Shown in pieces: positions 42,691 through 52,929 of a stretch of DNA of 64,000 nt. Within the stretch, counting starts at the first letter, position 1. Every line of letters starts with the position of its first letter. This DNA comes from Pedobacter panaciterrae (GTDB lineage: Bacteria; Bacteroidota; Bacteroidia; Sphingobacteriales; Sphingobacteriaceae), in NCBI RefSeq assembly GCF_001636695.1, contig NZ_LGEL01000001.1:33933-97932 (forward strand), written 5' to 3'. The notes beneath the pieces were generated by a model, which was not told where the DNA came from, did no database searches, and saw only the letters and a list, made by a program, of their open reading frames with translations. Both the position numbers and the translations under genes were made by a program.

Positions 42691-45600
42691 ATGAATCAAT
42701 TCATTAAGTCGATCATAAATTTTTCCCTTAAAAATAAATACTTTGTATTTTTTGCCACCTTTATTTTAGTGCTGGCGGGATATTTAAGTTTCAAGCATAC
42801 CACTATTGAGGCTTTTCCGGATGTAACCAACACCAATATAACCATCATAACTCAGTGGCCTGGTCGCAGTGCTGAAGAGGTTGAAAAGTTTGTTACCCGA
42901 CCACTCGAAATTGCGATGAATCCAACTGAGAAAAGAACAAGTATCCGTTCTTCTTCTTTATTCGGACTATCAGTAGTTAAAATTACATTTGAAGATGATG
43001 TAGATTATCAGTTTGCAAGAGTCCAGGTCAACAATCACCTTGATGAGGCCGACTTGCCTTCAGGTGCAAAACCAGAAGTACAGCCGCCATATGGACCTAC
43101 AGGAGAGATTTTCCGTTATACACTTAAGAGTGATAAGAAATCCGTAAGGGAACTAAAAACTTTGCAGGATTGGGTAGTGCAAAGGGAGTTACTTTCGGTA
43201 CCGGGCATAGCTGATGTGGTAAGCTTTGGCGGAGAAGTTAAAACATACCAGATCACAGTTGATCCACAGAAATCATTACAATACGGAGTAACTGCTACGG
43301 AGCTTTTCGACGCGGTTTCTAAAAGCAATATTAACGTTGGAGGTGATGTTATTGAGCAAAGCGGACAAGCATATGTGGTGCGTGGAATTGGTGTTTTAAA
43401 TAATATTGATGAGATTAAGAACATCATTATTGACAATTTTAACGGAACGCCGGTATATGTTAAAACTATTGCTGAGGTAACAGAATCGGCTCTGCCAAGG
43501 TTAGGACAGGTTGGTAGAGACCATGATCCGGATGTGGTTGAAGGTATTGTAGTAATGCGCAAGGGCGAAAACCCTAGCGAAGTGATCCGCAATCTTAAAG
43601 AAAAGATTAAGGATGTAAATGAAAACATTTTACCGGGCGATGTAAAGATCAGTCCTTTCTATGATCGTGAGAATCTTGTAAACTTTGCTACCCATACGGT
43701 AATGCACAACATGTTGGAAGGGATAATTTTTGTTACCCTGATTGTGTTCTTATTTATGGCTGATTGGAGAACTACACTAATCGTTTCAGTTATTATACCT
43801 CTGGCACTCTTATTTGCCTTTATTTGTTTAAAACTAAAGGGAATGTCGGCCAACCTGCTTTCTATGGGTGCCATAGATTTCGGGATCATTATTGACGGTG
43901 CAGTAGTAATGGTAGAAGGAATTTTTGTTGCCCTGGATTACAATTCGCATAAAAACGGAACAGAGAAATTTAACCGGATGAGTAAACTGGGCATCATCAA
44001 AAGAGCTTGTCTGGAAAATGGAAAGGGTATTTTCTTTGCCAAACTTATTATCATAACCGGTTTAATGCCAATCTTTACTTTTGAAAAAGTAGAAGGTAAA
44101 ATGTTCTCGCCATTGGCATGGACATTAAGTTTTGCCTTACTAGGTGCGCTATTACTAACCTTTACACTAGTACCTGCAATGGCCAGTGTATTGTTAAGAA
44201 AGAACGTTAAAGAAAAGCACAACATATTTTTAGAGTTCCTTACCAAAGTTGTAATGCGGGTTTATACGGCATGCTTTAAAGCAAGAAAACTTGTATTTGG
44301 TGCGGCCATGGTTATACTTGTTATTGGATTATTTAGTTTTAAATTTCTGGGAACAGAGTTTTTACCTACGCTGGACGAGGGGTCTATATATGTAAGAGCA
44401 AGTGCTCCCCTAAGTGTTTCACTTAACGAAACCAAAAAGCTTTCGAACGAGATGCGTAAGATATTTTTAAGCTTTGAAGAAGTGAAACAGGTAATATCAC
44501 AAACAGGCCGACCGAATGATGGTACAGATGCTACAGGATTTTACAATATGGAGTTTCTGGTTGACATCTATCCCAAAACTGAATGGAAGCGTAAGCAAAC
44601 CAAAGAAGAACTGGTAGAGCGTATGCAGGAAAAACTTAAAGGTTATCCTGGCATTAGTTTGAACTTTTCTCAGCCCATCTCTGATAACGTAGAAGAAGCT
44701 GTATCTGGTGTAAAGGGATCCATTGTAGTTAAAATGTTTGGCAACGATTATTCCTTTATTGAAAAGCATGAACAAGACATATTTAACATTTTAAAAACAG
44801 TTAACGGTATTGAGGATTTAGGGATTCTTAGAAATCTTGGGCAGCCAGAGTTGCAGATCAATCTGGATCAAAGTAAAATGGCTTTATACGGGGTTAGAAC
44901 CGAGGATGCAAACTCGATAATAGAGATGGCCATTGGCGGTAAAGCTGCTACTCAGATTTACGAAGGAGAACGGAAATTTGATCTTCGAATCAGGTATCCT
45001 GAAGACTTTAGAAAAGATGAAGCCTCTATTGGTGCCTTACGTATCCCTACTATTTCTGGCGCCAAAGTTCCGTTAAGTGAGATTTCAACTATTCGTAAAA
45101 TTACCGGCCCCAGCATTATTTACCGTGATAAGCATGAACGCTATGGAGCTATTAAATTCTCTATAAGGGGTCGTGATATGGGAAGTGTAATTGCTGAAGC
45201 ACAGGCTAAAGTAAAGGCTCAAATTAAGCTCCCTAAAGAATACAAATTAGAATGGGCAGGCGATTTTGAAAATCAGCAAAGAGCTACCAGCCGCTTGTCT
45301 GAGGCTGTTCCTATCAGTTTATTACTCATATTTTTTATTCTGTTTGTACTGTTCGGCAACATTAAAGACTCATTACTGGTATTAAACAATGTGCCCTTTG
45401 CAATGATTGGTGGGATACTTGCATTGCTTGCCACAGGAGTTAACTTCAATATTTCGGCTGGAATTGGATTTATTGCACTGTTTGGTATATGTGTACAAAA
45501 TGGAGTAATTCTGATTACAAGATTTAAAAGCAATATGGTGGAGTTAAAGCACAGACCGGATTGGACTTTTGCCGACGCTTTGAAAGATGGGGTTGCCAGC

Positions 45601-45828
45601 AGAATGCGTCCGGTAATTATGACTGCTTTAATGGCTGCAATTGGTTTAATGCCAGCTGCACTATCAACAGGAATAGGTTCAGAAGCGTCCAAACCCTTAG
45701 CTATTGTAGTTATAGGTGGACTTATAACCAATACTTTATTTAACCTTTTTGTATACCCAATAGTTGTCTATTGGGCATACCAGAAAAAGGTTAAAAATTT
45801 ACATTTATCTTCTGTTCCTCAGAACTAA
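42691..45828 (+). CDS. RND efflux permease, heavy-metal (CusA/CzcA) family
   Basis: This 1045-residue inner-membrane pump has 12 helices and two large periplasmic loops. The HME-type signature in helix four, MGAIDFGIIIDGAVVMVEG (Asp 396 and Asp 402), marks the heavy-metal branch of the RND family. The N-terminus FPDVTNTNITIITQWPGRSA and the porter segments VQVNNHLDEADLPSGAKPEV are typical of CzcA/CusA. The pump exports a monovalent or divalent metal ion with proton antiport; the ion cannot be told from sequence. It is the last gene of the five-gene regulated unit and converges on the fucosidase gene with 3 nt between the stops. Confidence 0.94.
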   Translation: MNQFIKSIINFSLKNKYFVFFATFILVLAGYLSFKHTTIEAFPDVTNTNITIITQWPGRSAEEVEKFVTRPLEIAMNPTEKRTSIRSSSLFGLSVVKITFEDDVDYQFARVQVNNHLDEADLPSGAKPEVQPPYGPTGEIFRYTLKSDKKSVRELKTLQDWVVQRELLSVPGIADVVSFGGEVKTYQITVDPQKSLQYGVTATELFDAVSKSNINVGGDVIEQSGQAYVVRGIGVLNNIDEIKNIIIDNFNGTPVYVKTIAEVTESALPRLGQVGRDHDPDVVEGIVVMRKGENPSEVIRNLKEKIKDVNENILPGDVKISPFYDRENLVNFATHTVMHNMLEGIIFVTLIVFLFMADWRTTLIVSVIIPLALLFAFICLKLKGMSANLLSMGAIDFGIIIDGAVVMVEGIFVALDYNSHKNGTEKFNRMSKLGIIKRACLENGKGIFFAKLIIITGLMPIFTFEKVEGKMFSPLAWTLSFALLGALLLTFTLVPAMASVLLRKNVKEKHNIFLEFLTKVVMRVYTACFKARKLVFGAAMVILVIGLFSFKFLGTEFLPTLDEGSIYVRASAPLSVSLNETKKLSNEMRKIFLSFEEVKQVISQTGRPNDGTDATGFYNMEFLVDIYPKTEWKRKQTKEELVERMQEKLKGYPGISLNFSQPISDNVEEAVSGVKGSIVVKMFGNDYSFIEKHEQDIFNILKTVNGIEDLGILRNLGQPELQINLDQSKMALYGVRTEDANSIIEMAIGGKAATQIYEGERKFDLRIRYPEDFRKDEASIGALRIPTISGAKVPLSEISTIRKITGPSIIYRDKHERYGAIKFSIRGRDMGSVIAEAQAKVKAQIKLPKEYKLEWAGDFENQQRATSRLSEAVPISLLLIFFILFVLFGNIKDSLLVLNNVPFAMIGGILALLATGVNFNISAGIGFIALFGICVQNGVILITRFKSNMVELKHRPDWTFADALKDGVASRMRPVIMTALMAAIGLMPAALSTGIGSEASKPLAIVVIGGLITNTLFNLFVYPIVVYWAYQKKVKNLHLSSVPQN

Positions 45829-45831
45829 TGC

Positions 45832-47271
45832 TTATAAGTCCGGTGCTTTGTAAAGTTGTACGCTGGAAAGTACCGGACAAGCATTTGCTTCCAATATATT
45901 TACTCTGATCTTGCTGGTTTTTAAGGTAGGGAACACCAGAATTCTTTTGCGTCCTATGGTAGTTTGTGTATCTAAAGGCTTAAATTCAGAACCTTCCAGA
46001 TATTCAACTGAAAAAGATTTTACTCTTTGCCCAAGTTTAATATACTCCTGAAGTACTATCCGGTTAAGCTCAGTTTCCTTACCCAGATCTATGGTAATCA
46101 CCGCATTTTTAATCTGATCGTCTGTAGTCCAATAAGTCTCGTTATTCCCGTCAGTTAAATTTTGAGCATTAAATTTTTTATCTTTTCCTCTGATGCTGCT
46201 GGCGGTTACTTTTTTACCTTTTGCAAGGTCAGTTTTATAAGCCGCATCCAGATATTTTTTGAATTCCATTAAGCGGGTAGAATCTGTTGGATGAATCAAA
46301 CCATCACGATTTACCGGAACGTTTAATAACAGGTTACTATTCCGGCCAACAGAGGTATTGTAAATAGATTCCAGCTGATCAAGAGTTTTAACCTGATTGT
46401 CGGTATTTGCACTATAAAACCATCCTGGTCTGATAGAAACATCAACCTCTGCAGGAATCCAGTATTTACCGTTCTCATCACCAGTGTTAAGCACCTTACC
46501 TTCAGGGGCCTCCGCTCCTACTCCAAATCCATCGGTATTTAAGGTCGACCAATTAGTTTCGCCTGCAACACCTCTTTCATTTCCCATCCAACGGATATCA
46601 GGACCGATATCACTAAATATTACGGCCTGAGGTTGGTTTTTGCGCACTACACTATAAAACTTAGGCCAATCGTATACCTGTTTTTTCTCGCCGCCATTTG
46701 CACCGTCAAACCATTGTTCAAAAACACTTCCGTAATTGCTTAATACCTCATTAAGGGTATTAGCAAATACATCATTATACTTAGGGGTACCATACTCCGG
46801 ATGGTTACGATCCCAGGGGGATAGATAAACTCCGAATTTTAAACCATATTCTTTACAAGCTTCAGATAGTTCTTTTAGTACATCTCCTTTACCATCTTTC
46901 CAGGCACTTTCTCTAACAGTATGTGTACTGAATTTACTTGGCCACAGGCAAAAACCATCATGATGCTTAGCAGTAATGATAATTGCTTTCATACCGGCGT
47001 TTTTAGCCGTGCGTGCCCATTGTCGGGCATCAAGTTTTTTAGGATTAAACACCTTTGGATCTTCATCGCCGTGCCCCCACTCTTTATCGGTAAAGGTATT
47101 TGGCCCAAAATGGATAAACATGTAATATTCCATTTGTTGCCATGAATATTGATTTTTGTTTGGAACGGCACCATAAGGTTTAGGTGCTGCTACTGATGAT
47201 TGTGCATAGCCGTTTGCTGTAAACAACAGTGAACACAAGGCCGCAGCTGAATAGGTTTTTAATAGTTTCAT
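45832..47271 (-). CDS. GH29 alpha-L-fucosidase with a C-terminal discoidin domain
   Basis: This 479-residue secreted enzyme has a signal peptide ending ANGYAQ. The GH29 barrel covers residues about 35-345, with KHHDGFCLWPS (about 102-112), YLSPWDRNHPEYG and the nucleophile Asp 189 in EQWFDGANG. The acid/base is variable in this family; GH29-B-like features fit best (specific for branched 1-3/1-4 fucosides). Residues about 350-479 form an F5/8-type (discoidin, CBM32-like) domain: KVTASSIRGKDKKFNAQNLT and DGNNETYWTT. It stands alone, with no SusC/SusD pair near, so it is not in an obvious PUL. Confidence 0.9.
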   Translation of the reverse strand: MKLLKTYSAAALCSLLFTANGYAQSSVAAPKPYGAVPNKNQYSWQQMEYYMFIHFGPNTFTDKEWGHGDEDPKVFNPKKLDARQWARTAKNAGMKAIIITAKHHDGFCLWPSKFSTHTVRESAWKDGKGDVLKELSEACKEYGLKFGVYLSPWDRNHPEYGTPKYNDVFANTLNEVLSNYGSVFEQWFDGANGGEKKQVYDWPKFYSVVRKNQPQAVIFSDIGPDIRWMGNERGVAGETNWSTLNTDGFGVGAEAPEGKVLNTGDENGKYWIPAEVDVSIRPGWFYSANTDNQVKTLDQLESIYNTSVGRNSNLLLNVPVNRDGLIHPTDSTRLMEFKKYLDAAYKTDLAKGKKVTASSIRGKDKKFNAQNLTDGNNETYWTTDDQIKNAVITIDLGKETELNRIVLQEYIKLGQRVKSFSVEYLEGSEFKPLDTQTTIGRKRILVFPTLKTSKIRVNILEANACPVLSSVQLYKAPDL

Positions 47272-47415
47272 TTTGTATGGTTAGTTAGGGACTTTAAAAT
47301 TGCAATTTATGCATTGCTAAAAATTCTACGCTATTGTCATTAAAATAAATGATTTTGGCAAATCTTAAAACTTATCTATTAAAGAAGTGTTATTGTTTTA
47401 TTGTTGCCAATAAAA

Positions 47416-48138
47416 ATGAGCCATCTAATGAAAACACATGAAACTAATTTAAAGCTCCGGTCTGGTAAATTCTCTATAGAGAAGCATCATTATGAAAACA
47501 TAGGCTTAACAGAGCGTATGGTTTCTGTATTATTGAGTGGCATAATGATGACCAGAGGTATTAGAAGACCACTTAGAGCACAGTTTTTATATGGTGCCTA
47601 TCTTGCCTACAGAGGCTTTACAGGCAGGTGCTTTCTTTATGAAAAATTAGGGATAGATGGCAACAAACCAAGGGCTATAAATATTAGGGGAGAATTTGAA
47701 ATAGACAGGCCTGCAAACGAGGTATATGCATATTGGCGTGATCTAAATAATCTTCCAGGTAGTATTAAACACTTACTAAACGTTGAAGTAATTGATGAAA
47801 GTCTTTCACATTGGAAAAGTAATGTAATGGGGAACCTATTTTCGATAGACTGGGATGCAGAAATTATTAAAGATGAACCAAACCATTTAATTGGATGGAG
47901 ATCTTCTCCCAGTTCTTTAATTAGCCACGTAGGACGGGTTAAATTCATCGAGACGGCTGATAAAACAGGCACTATACTAAAAGTGGTTTTATCTTATCAT
48001 CCTCCTATTGGCGGGGTTGGCATTGGTTTAGCCAGGTTATTAAATCCTTATTTTGAGAGTTTACTGAAAAAAGAGATCAGAAGCTTTAAGCATACTATTG
48101 AAAGCAAGGTTCCGTTATACGCTAACGGAACCTTGTAA
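47416..48138 (+). CDS. SRPBCC domain protein with DUF2892-like N-terminus
   Basis: This 240-residue protein starts at the ATG at 47416 (MSHLMKTHE) or, four codons later, at 47428. Residues about 30-75 resemble the YgaP/DUF2892-type segment (NIGLTERMVSVLLSGIMMTR with LRAQFLYGAYLAYRGFTGRC). Residues about 85-230 form an SRPBCC (START-like) cavity domain: IRGEFEIDRPANEVYAYWRD, then LIGWRSSPSSLISHVGRVKF. The family binds hydrophobic ligands. This two-part arrangement is common in bacteria, with no proven function. Confidence 0.78.
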   Translation: MSHLMKTHETNLKLRSGKFSIEKHHYENIGLTERMVSVLLSGIMMTRGIRRPLRAQFLYGAYLAYRGFTGRCFLYEKLGIDGNKPRAINIRGEFEIDRPANEVYAYWRDLNNLPGSIKHLLNVEVIDESLSHWKSNVMGNLFSIDWDAEIIKDEPNHLIGWRSSPSSLISHVGRVKFIETADKTGTILKVVLSYHPPIGGVGIGLARLLNPYFESLLKKEIRSFKHTIESKVPLYANGTL

Positions 48139-48160
48139 AAGTATTTTGTGTAACGATTGA

Positions 48161-48673
48161 TTAAGAGGCTACACTACCTGCACCAAGATAAGCTACGATT
48201 CCAAGAAGGAAAGAGATAATGTAAAGGCCCAATATTGTAATGGTAATGATACCCCAAAATTTAAAGAACGATTTCATTTTGCTCATTGCTTCGCTCAATG
48301 CCGGCTGATCACCAAATAGTACAGCTTGCTTTGCTGCATTAGCATACTTAAACATTAACAAGCTTGGGTAAAAATAAAGCAGTGCAGACAATAGGAAAAC
48401 TACTGTAAGAAAACCTCCTCCCAGTGCCGCCCAGGGATTGTTAGCCGCTCCTACACGACCATTCATCGCGCTGATTAATGCTTCCGCACTAAATGAGAAT
48501 AATACCATGATACCTGTTGCTACAAACCCTATTATAGATAGGAATTTGGTCCACCTTGCGGTTTCATATATGTAACTACGTATGTCTTCTGTTACCGTTA
48601 ACAAGACTTCCTCTCCCTCTTGAGGGTCGTTCTGTGTTGTTTCCTCAGGATTTTCTTCTTCAAAATGTTCCAT
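48161..48673 (-). CDS. DUF5362 family membrane protein
   Basis: This 170-residue protein has an acidic N-terminal tail (EEENPEETTQNDPQEGEEV) and then three to four helices. The cytoplasmic-side segment FKYANAAKQAVLFGDQPAL, ending SEAMSKMKSFFKFWG, is the DUF5362 signature. Function unknown. It is divergent from ychF, with about 100 nt between the start codons. Confidence 0.8.
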   Translation of the reverse strand: MEHFEEENPEETTQNDPQEGEEVLLTVTEDIRSYIYETARWTKFLSIIGFVATGIMVLFSFSAEALISAMNGRVGAANNPWAALGGGFLTVVFLLSALLYFYPSLLMFKYANAAKQAVLFGDQPALSEAMSKMKSFFKFWGIITITILGLYIISFLLGIVAYLGAGSVAS

Positions 48674-48743
48674 CTTTAATTGTGTTGTTTTTTTATAAGG
48701 CTTTTAGCTTGCCTAAACATAAAGAATATTTTTAAAAAATTGA

Positions 48744-48751
48744 TACCTTTG
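48744..48751 (+). promoter_or_regulatory. -7 box of ychF
   Basis: TACCTTTG matches TAnnTTTG and ends 24 nt before the ATG at 48776. It also argues against the longer frame that would start upstream at 48680, which would precede the promoter. Confidence 0.6.
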
Positions 48752-48775
48752 CGCCAAATCAAGAAAAAAACATAC

Positions 48776-49870
48776 ATGGCATTACAATGTGGTATAGTTG
48801 GTTTACCAAATGTTGGAAAATCCACTTTATTTAACTGTTTATCTAACGCAAAAGCTCAGGCCGCTAATTTTCCCTTCTGTACTATTGAACCAAATATTGG
48901 TGTTATTACAGTTCCTGATGATAGATTAACTAAACTTGCAGAACTCGTAAATCCTAACCGGATTGTACCAAATACAATTGAAATTGTAGATATCGCCGGC
49001 TTAGTTAAAGGCGCTTCAAAAGGTGAAGGTCTTGGCAATCAATTCCTGGGTAATATTAGAGCAACAAACGCTATTATCCACGTTTTACGTTGCTTTGATG
49101 ATGGAAATGTGATTCACGTTGACGGATCTGTAGATCCTATCCGTGATAAAGAAATTATTGACACTGAATTACAGCTTAAGGATTTAGATACTGTTGAAAA
49201 ACGTATTCAGAAGGTTGAAAAAATGGCTAAAACAGATAAAGATGCCAAAAGAACTTTCGATATCCTAAGCATAATAAAGACTCATATCGAGAGTGGTAAA
49301 TCAGTTCGTTCTGCTGCAGTTTCTGCTGAAGATTTTGAATTTATTCAGGATTTGGGTTTACTCACTCAAAAGCCGGTAATGTACGTTTGTAATGTAGATG
49401 AGAATTCTGTTATAACGGGCAATGCTTATGTGGATCGCGTTAAAGAAGCAGTAAAGGATGAAAATGCCGAAGTATTGGTAATCTCTGCTAAAATTGAGTC
49501 TGAAATTGCTGAACTTGAAAGTTATGAAGAGCGTCAGGAATTCCTTGCAGATCTTGGTTTAACTGAATCAGGAGTAAATAAACTGATCCGCGCTGCTTAC
49601 AGATTGCTAGACCTATATACTTATTTTACTGCTGGCGTACAGGAAGTAAGAGCATGGACCATCACAAAAGGTTTCACTGCACCCCAGGCTGCTGGTGTAA
49701 TTCACACAGATTTTGAAAAAGGATTTATCCGCGCAGAGGTAATTAAATATGACGACTTCGTAACCCTGGGTTCTGAGAATGCATGTAAAGATGCAGGGAA
49801 ACTAGGTGTTGAAGGAAAAACTTATGTTGTAGAAGACGGAGATATTATGCACTTCCGTTTTAACGTTTAG
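48776..49870 (+). CDS. ychF: Redox-regulated ATPase YchF (OLA1 family)
   Basis: This 364-residue P-loop protein of the Obg/OLA1 group hydrolyses ATP rather than GTP. P loop GLPNVGKST (9-17), switch FPFCTIEPNIG, DIAGLVKGASKGEGLGN (G3 region), the altered G4 NVDEN in place of NKxD, and the C-terminal TGS domain (TYFTAGVQEVRAWTITKG, ending GDIMHFRFNV) are all present. It binds ribosomes and affects stress responses and translation of certain leaders. The ATG at 48776 gives the usual N-terminus MALQCGIVG; 32 further in-frame codons upstream lie before the promoter. Confidence 0.96.
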   Translation: MALQCGIVGLPNVGKSTLFNCLSNAKAQAANFPFCTIEPNIGVITVPDDRLTKLAELVNPNRIVPNTIEIVDIAGLVKGASKGEGLGNQFLGNIRATNAIIHVLRCFDDGNVIHVDGSVDPIRDKEIIDTELQLKDLDTVEKRIQKVEKMAKTDKDAKRTFDILSIIKTHIESGKSVRSAAVSAEDFEFIQDLGLLTQKPVMYVCNVDENSVITGNAYVDRVKEAVKDENAEVLVISAKIESEIAELESYEERQEFLADLGLTESGVNKLIRAAYRLLDLYTYFTAGVQEVRAWTITKGFTAPQAAGVIHTDFEKGFIRAEVIKYDDFVTLGSENACKDAGKLGVEGKTYVVEDGDIMHFRFNV

Positions 49871-49891
49871 ATTTTTAACTTTTAAAAAGTC

Positions 49892-49927
49892 AAAAGAGGG
49901 TGATCGCAAATGATCACCCTCTTTTTT
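49892..49927 (+). terminator. Rho-independent terminator of ychF
   Basis: A perfect 14-bp stem (49892-49905 and 49912-49925, core GAGGGTGATC) with a 6-nt loop is followed by TTTTTT. Confidence 0.9.
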
Positions 49928-49991
49928 ATTTCCAAATTATGCATCATGTTTCCACAAAATCGGTCTTCTAAGAAAAGACCTATTTTATCCT

Positions 49992-51371
49992 TTATAACAG
50001 CACTCCGGTAAGAAACAACACTGCTACAGAGAAATAGATAATCAAGCCTGTTACATCCACCAGGGTGGCCACAAATGGAGCAGACGATGTTGCAGGGTCA
50101 GCCCCTAGTTTTTTAAGCAATAACGGAAGCATTGATCCCGCAAGTGAGCCCCATAATACTACCCCTACTAAGGCCACTCCAACTGTTAACCCTATAAGCA
50201 TCCAATGCGGGCCATACATGTCGGTAAAGAAGGTCCATGCAAAAATCCTTAAGAACCCTATTGTTCCCAATACAATCCCTAGCATCAATCCAGAGATAAT
50301 CTCTCTACGCATTACCCTCCACCAATCACCAATAGTGATTTCACCTAAGGCCATTGCCTGAATAATCAAAGTAGATGCCTGAGAACCACTATTTCCTCCA
50401 CTCGAAATTATTAGAGGAACAAACATGGCCAATATAACTGCCTTGGCAATATCAGCTTCAAAATGTGCCATTGCAGTAGCGGTAAGCATTTCACCAAGAA
50501 AAAGTACAACAAGCCAGCCTATCCTTCTTTTAAACAACCCAAATAAAGGCATATCCAAATAAGGCTCGTCCAGAGCTTGGGTACCCCCAATTTTATGTAT
50601 GTCTTCGGTATACTCTTCGTTTGCAATCCATAGAATATCGTCTACAGTAACTATCCCCAGCAATACGTTATTGTCATCTACAACAGGTAATGCTACCCTG
50701 TTGTTCATCCTAAATGTATTAATAGCCTCTTCCTGATGGTCACTTGCTTTTAAAGCAATTAGGCGCTTATCTGTAAGATCTCCAATTTTTGCTTCGGGAT
50801 CTGCGAGTAAGATTTCTCTTATTCTGATATCATCTAACAATATACCATCCTTATCAATCACATAAATTACATCAATGGTCTCAGAATTTTTACCGTAACG
50901 TCTGATGTGCGAAAGCACCCGTGTTACCGTCCAGTCTTTTTTAACTGCAACATAATCCGGAGTCATTAACCTACCCACGCTATCCTCTTCATAGCCCAGG
51001 AGTGAAAGTGCTTCCACTCTATCTTTAGCCGGCAAAAGAATAATCAATTTTTTAACAGCATCACCTTTCAGCTCACTAAAAAGTGAAGTACGGTCATCGG
51101 GTGGAAGTAAATTGATTAATTCAGCTAACTTATTACCAGAAAGCTTCTTAATGATCTTTTCCTGAGTAGGAAAGTCAAGAATACGGAATACATTTACCGC
51201 CCTGTTAACAGATAAAGTTTCTATAAATTTTACTGCATACTGGGGGAGCTCGTCTATCAGATGTTCTACATCTGAAATATTCAGATCATCTAAATAAACC
51301 TTTAATTGCGCATCGTCTTGAAGCTCTAAAAGCCTTACGATTTCTTCAACAACTACCTCTTCCATATGCAC
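49992..51371 (-). CDS. mgtE: Magnesium transporter MgtE
   Basis: This 459-residue Mg2+ channel has an N-terminal superhelical MgtE_N domain (about 30-130, [20 protein letters not shown]), two CBS domains (about 135-265) and a five-helix membrane domain (about 285-459) with the pore motif [16 protein letters not shown]. The domains gate the channel by cytosolic Mg2+. An ATG two codons in (51365) may be the start. It stands alone. No Mg2+-sensing leader structure was found. Confidence 0.95.
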   Translation of the reverse strand: MHMEEVVVEEIVRLLELQDDAQLKVYLDDLNISDVEHLIDELPQYAVKFIETLSVNRAVNVFRILDFPTQEKIIKKLSGNKLAELINLLPPDDRTSLFSELKGDAVKKLIILLPAKDRVEALSLLGYEEDSVGRLMTPDYVAVKKDWTVTRVLSHIRRYGKNSETIDVIYVIDKDGILLDDIRIREILLADPEAKIGDLTDKRLIALKASDHQEEAINTFRMNNRVALPVVDDNNVLLGIVTVDDILWIANEEYTEDIHKIGGTQALDEPYLDMPLFGLFKRRIGWLVVLFLGEMLTATAMAHFEADIAKAVILAMFVPLIISSGGNSGSQASTLIIQAMALGEITIGDWWRVMRREIISGLMLGIVLGTIGFLRIFAWTFFTDMYGPHWMLIGLTVGVALVGVVLWGSLAGSMLPLLLKKLGADPATSSAPFVATLVDVTGLIIYFSVAVLFLTGVLL

Positions 51372-51662
51372 TAAATTCTTTACATGATTTTCACTATTTT
51401 ACGGGTGCAAAAATGCCTTTTTATTTTTAAAAAAGCACTTATAATCAGAAAAATATTAGAATTAAAAAGAGTATTACCAAAGGCTGTCCTTTTCATCAAT
51501 AAACCTCCGGTTTACAATTAGCATAATTATCGAATTTTTTCCTGAATTTTCTAAAACTATAATTATTACCGTATCAATTACTTTACATCTGTAATGATCA
51601 ATTTCATTGGTATAGTGATTAAGTTTGGTAGACCAACCACTTATAAACCTAATATTGATTAT

Positions 51663-52922
51663 ATGAACCCCAAGTTTTTAAAGTCGACACTATTAATGCT
51701 GACTTTTATTTCCCTTATTAACCCGGCAATCGCTGCTTTAAATGAATCGTCAGCAGTGTCTCCTCAAAAAACTGACTATAAGTTTAAAAGCACAATCTCC
51801 AGAAGAGTATTAGAAAACTACCTGGATCGCTCTATAACCATGCAAAGGATGCTTACGGGAGAAGGTAATTTTGATGATAACCTAAGGATGATTAAAAATA
51901 TTGGAGCTAAGTTCATTGGTCGTGCAGTTTGCCAGTGGGGAGGTGAAGCGGATCTTTTAAAAAACTTTGAACTGGAAAAACAACTTGCCGCCAAAGTGCA
52001 TCAGGTAGATCCTGATATCATTTTACAAGCATGTATTTTTGAGATCGTTACTCCGGAAATTGAAAAAGTTCCTGTACCGGAATGGGCTTTTAAAGCACTT
52101 AATCTTCCGGTAGAAAAACGAAATTTCCGTTATTCGGACATACTTTATGCCGATGGAAGAATGAACAAACATTGGGGAAATTCAGGAGTACCTGACATTA
52201 GCAGAGCTGAGACAAAACTTTTGTTCTATTTTCTTGCCGCTTCATATATCGATGCAGGCATAGAAGGCATACACTTTGGGCAAGTTGAATTAATGAATAA
52301 GAACGACCAAAACCTTGATCACTATGCACAGGTATTGGACCTTATTAGAGGTTATGCAGCTAAACACGCAAGAAGAAAGATGCTGATATGTGATTCGCAC
52401 GTTCCAAGCGGAGGTTTTGTACGTGATGGCAAATTGCTTATGGACTTTCATTCTTTCCCGCTCAGGATTTTGGAAACTCCTGAAAAGCCTGAAGAGGCAA
52501 TTCTTAAAGTTGGGCATTCAGATGCCCTTTTTAACCGCAGTAAAGGAGGCATAACCCCAAGCGGCTGGAAGTGTGAACACTTACCGTACTTAGTAGAACT
52601 TGATAACTTTGGCGCTAGTAAATCGCCTGGAAAACCTGTAGGAGACATCTATGTGTGGGGATTTGATGAAATCAGTTGGTTTGCCAAACAAAATGACCAA
52701 TATCGTCGTGACTGGCTAAGTTACGCCTATAATTGGCTTGCAAAGGCTGATCCTAATGGATTTCTTGAAATGCCCGGAAGCAGGCAAACTACAAGACTTA
52801 CCAATAAGAAATGGTATGATGCGAATAACCGTAGTGAAGCGGTCCCTAATGGACATGGGGATGAAGATACCATTAGGGATATTTGGGCCAATGGCAGAAC
52901 AAGTACTGCATCCAAACTCTAA
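51663..52922 (+). CDS. Secreted protein of unknown function, possibly a TIM-barrel glycosidase
   Basis: This 419-residue protein starts at the ATG at 51663 (MNPKFLKSTLLMLTFI), giving a signal peptide ending PAIAAL; the frame is open 23 codons further upstream. The body resembles a (beta/alpha)8 hydrolase: IKNIGAKFIGRAVCQWGGEA, then VDPDIILQACIFEIVTPEIE, DAGIEGIHFGQVELM, HARRKMLICDSHVPSGG and a late YVWGFDEISWFA. The Glu in GQVELM and acidic residues in CDSHV and GFDEIS lie at strand ends where catalytic residues often are. I do not recognise the family. It stands alone before a convergent MFS gene. Confidence 0.65.
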   Translation: MNPKFLKSTLLMLTFISLINPAIAALNESSAVSPQKTDYKFKSTISRRVLENYLDRSITMQRMLTGEGNFDDNLRMIKNIGAKFIGRAVCQWGGEADLLKNFELEKQLAAKVHQVDPDIILQACIFEIVTPEIEKVPVPEWAFKALNLPVEKRNFRYSDILYADGRMNKHWGNSGVPDISRAETKLLFYFLAASYIDAGIEGIHFGQVELMNKNDQNLDHYAQVLDLIRGYAAKHARRKMLICDSHVPSGGFVRDGKLLMDFHSFPLRILETPEKPEEAILKVGHSDALFNRSKGGITPSGWKCEHLPYLVELDNFGASKSPGKPVGDIYVWGFDEISWFAKQNDQYRRDWLSYAYNWLAKADPNGFLEMPGSRQTTRLTNKKWYDANNRSEAVPNGHGDEDTIRDIWANGRTSTASKL

Positions 52923-52929
52923 TAGGATA

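Noticed and set aside
43116-43628. 170-codon minus-strand open frame inside the RND permease gene
   Set aside because: It lies fully within the intact CusA/CzcA-like gene on the other strand and its product is Ser/Thr/Pro-rich without motifs, as expected of a shadow frame.
48680-48775. N-terminal extension of YchF
   Set aside because: It precedes the -7 box at 48744 and is absent from the strongly conserved YchF N-terminus.
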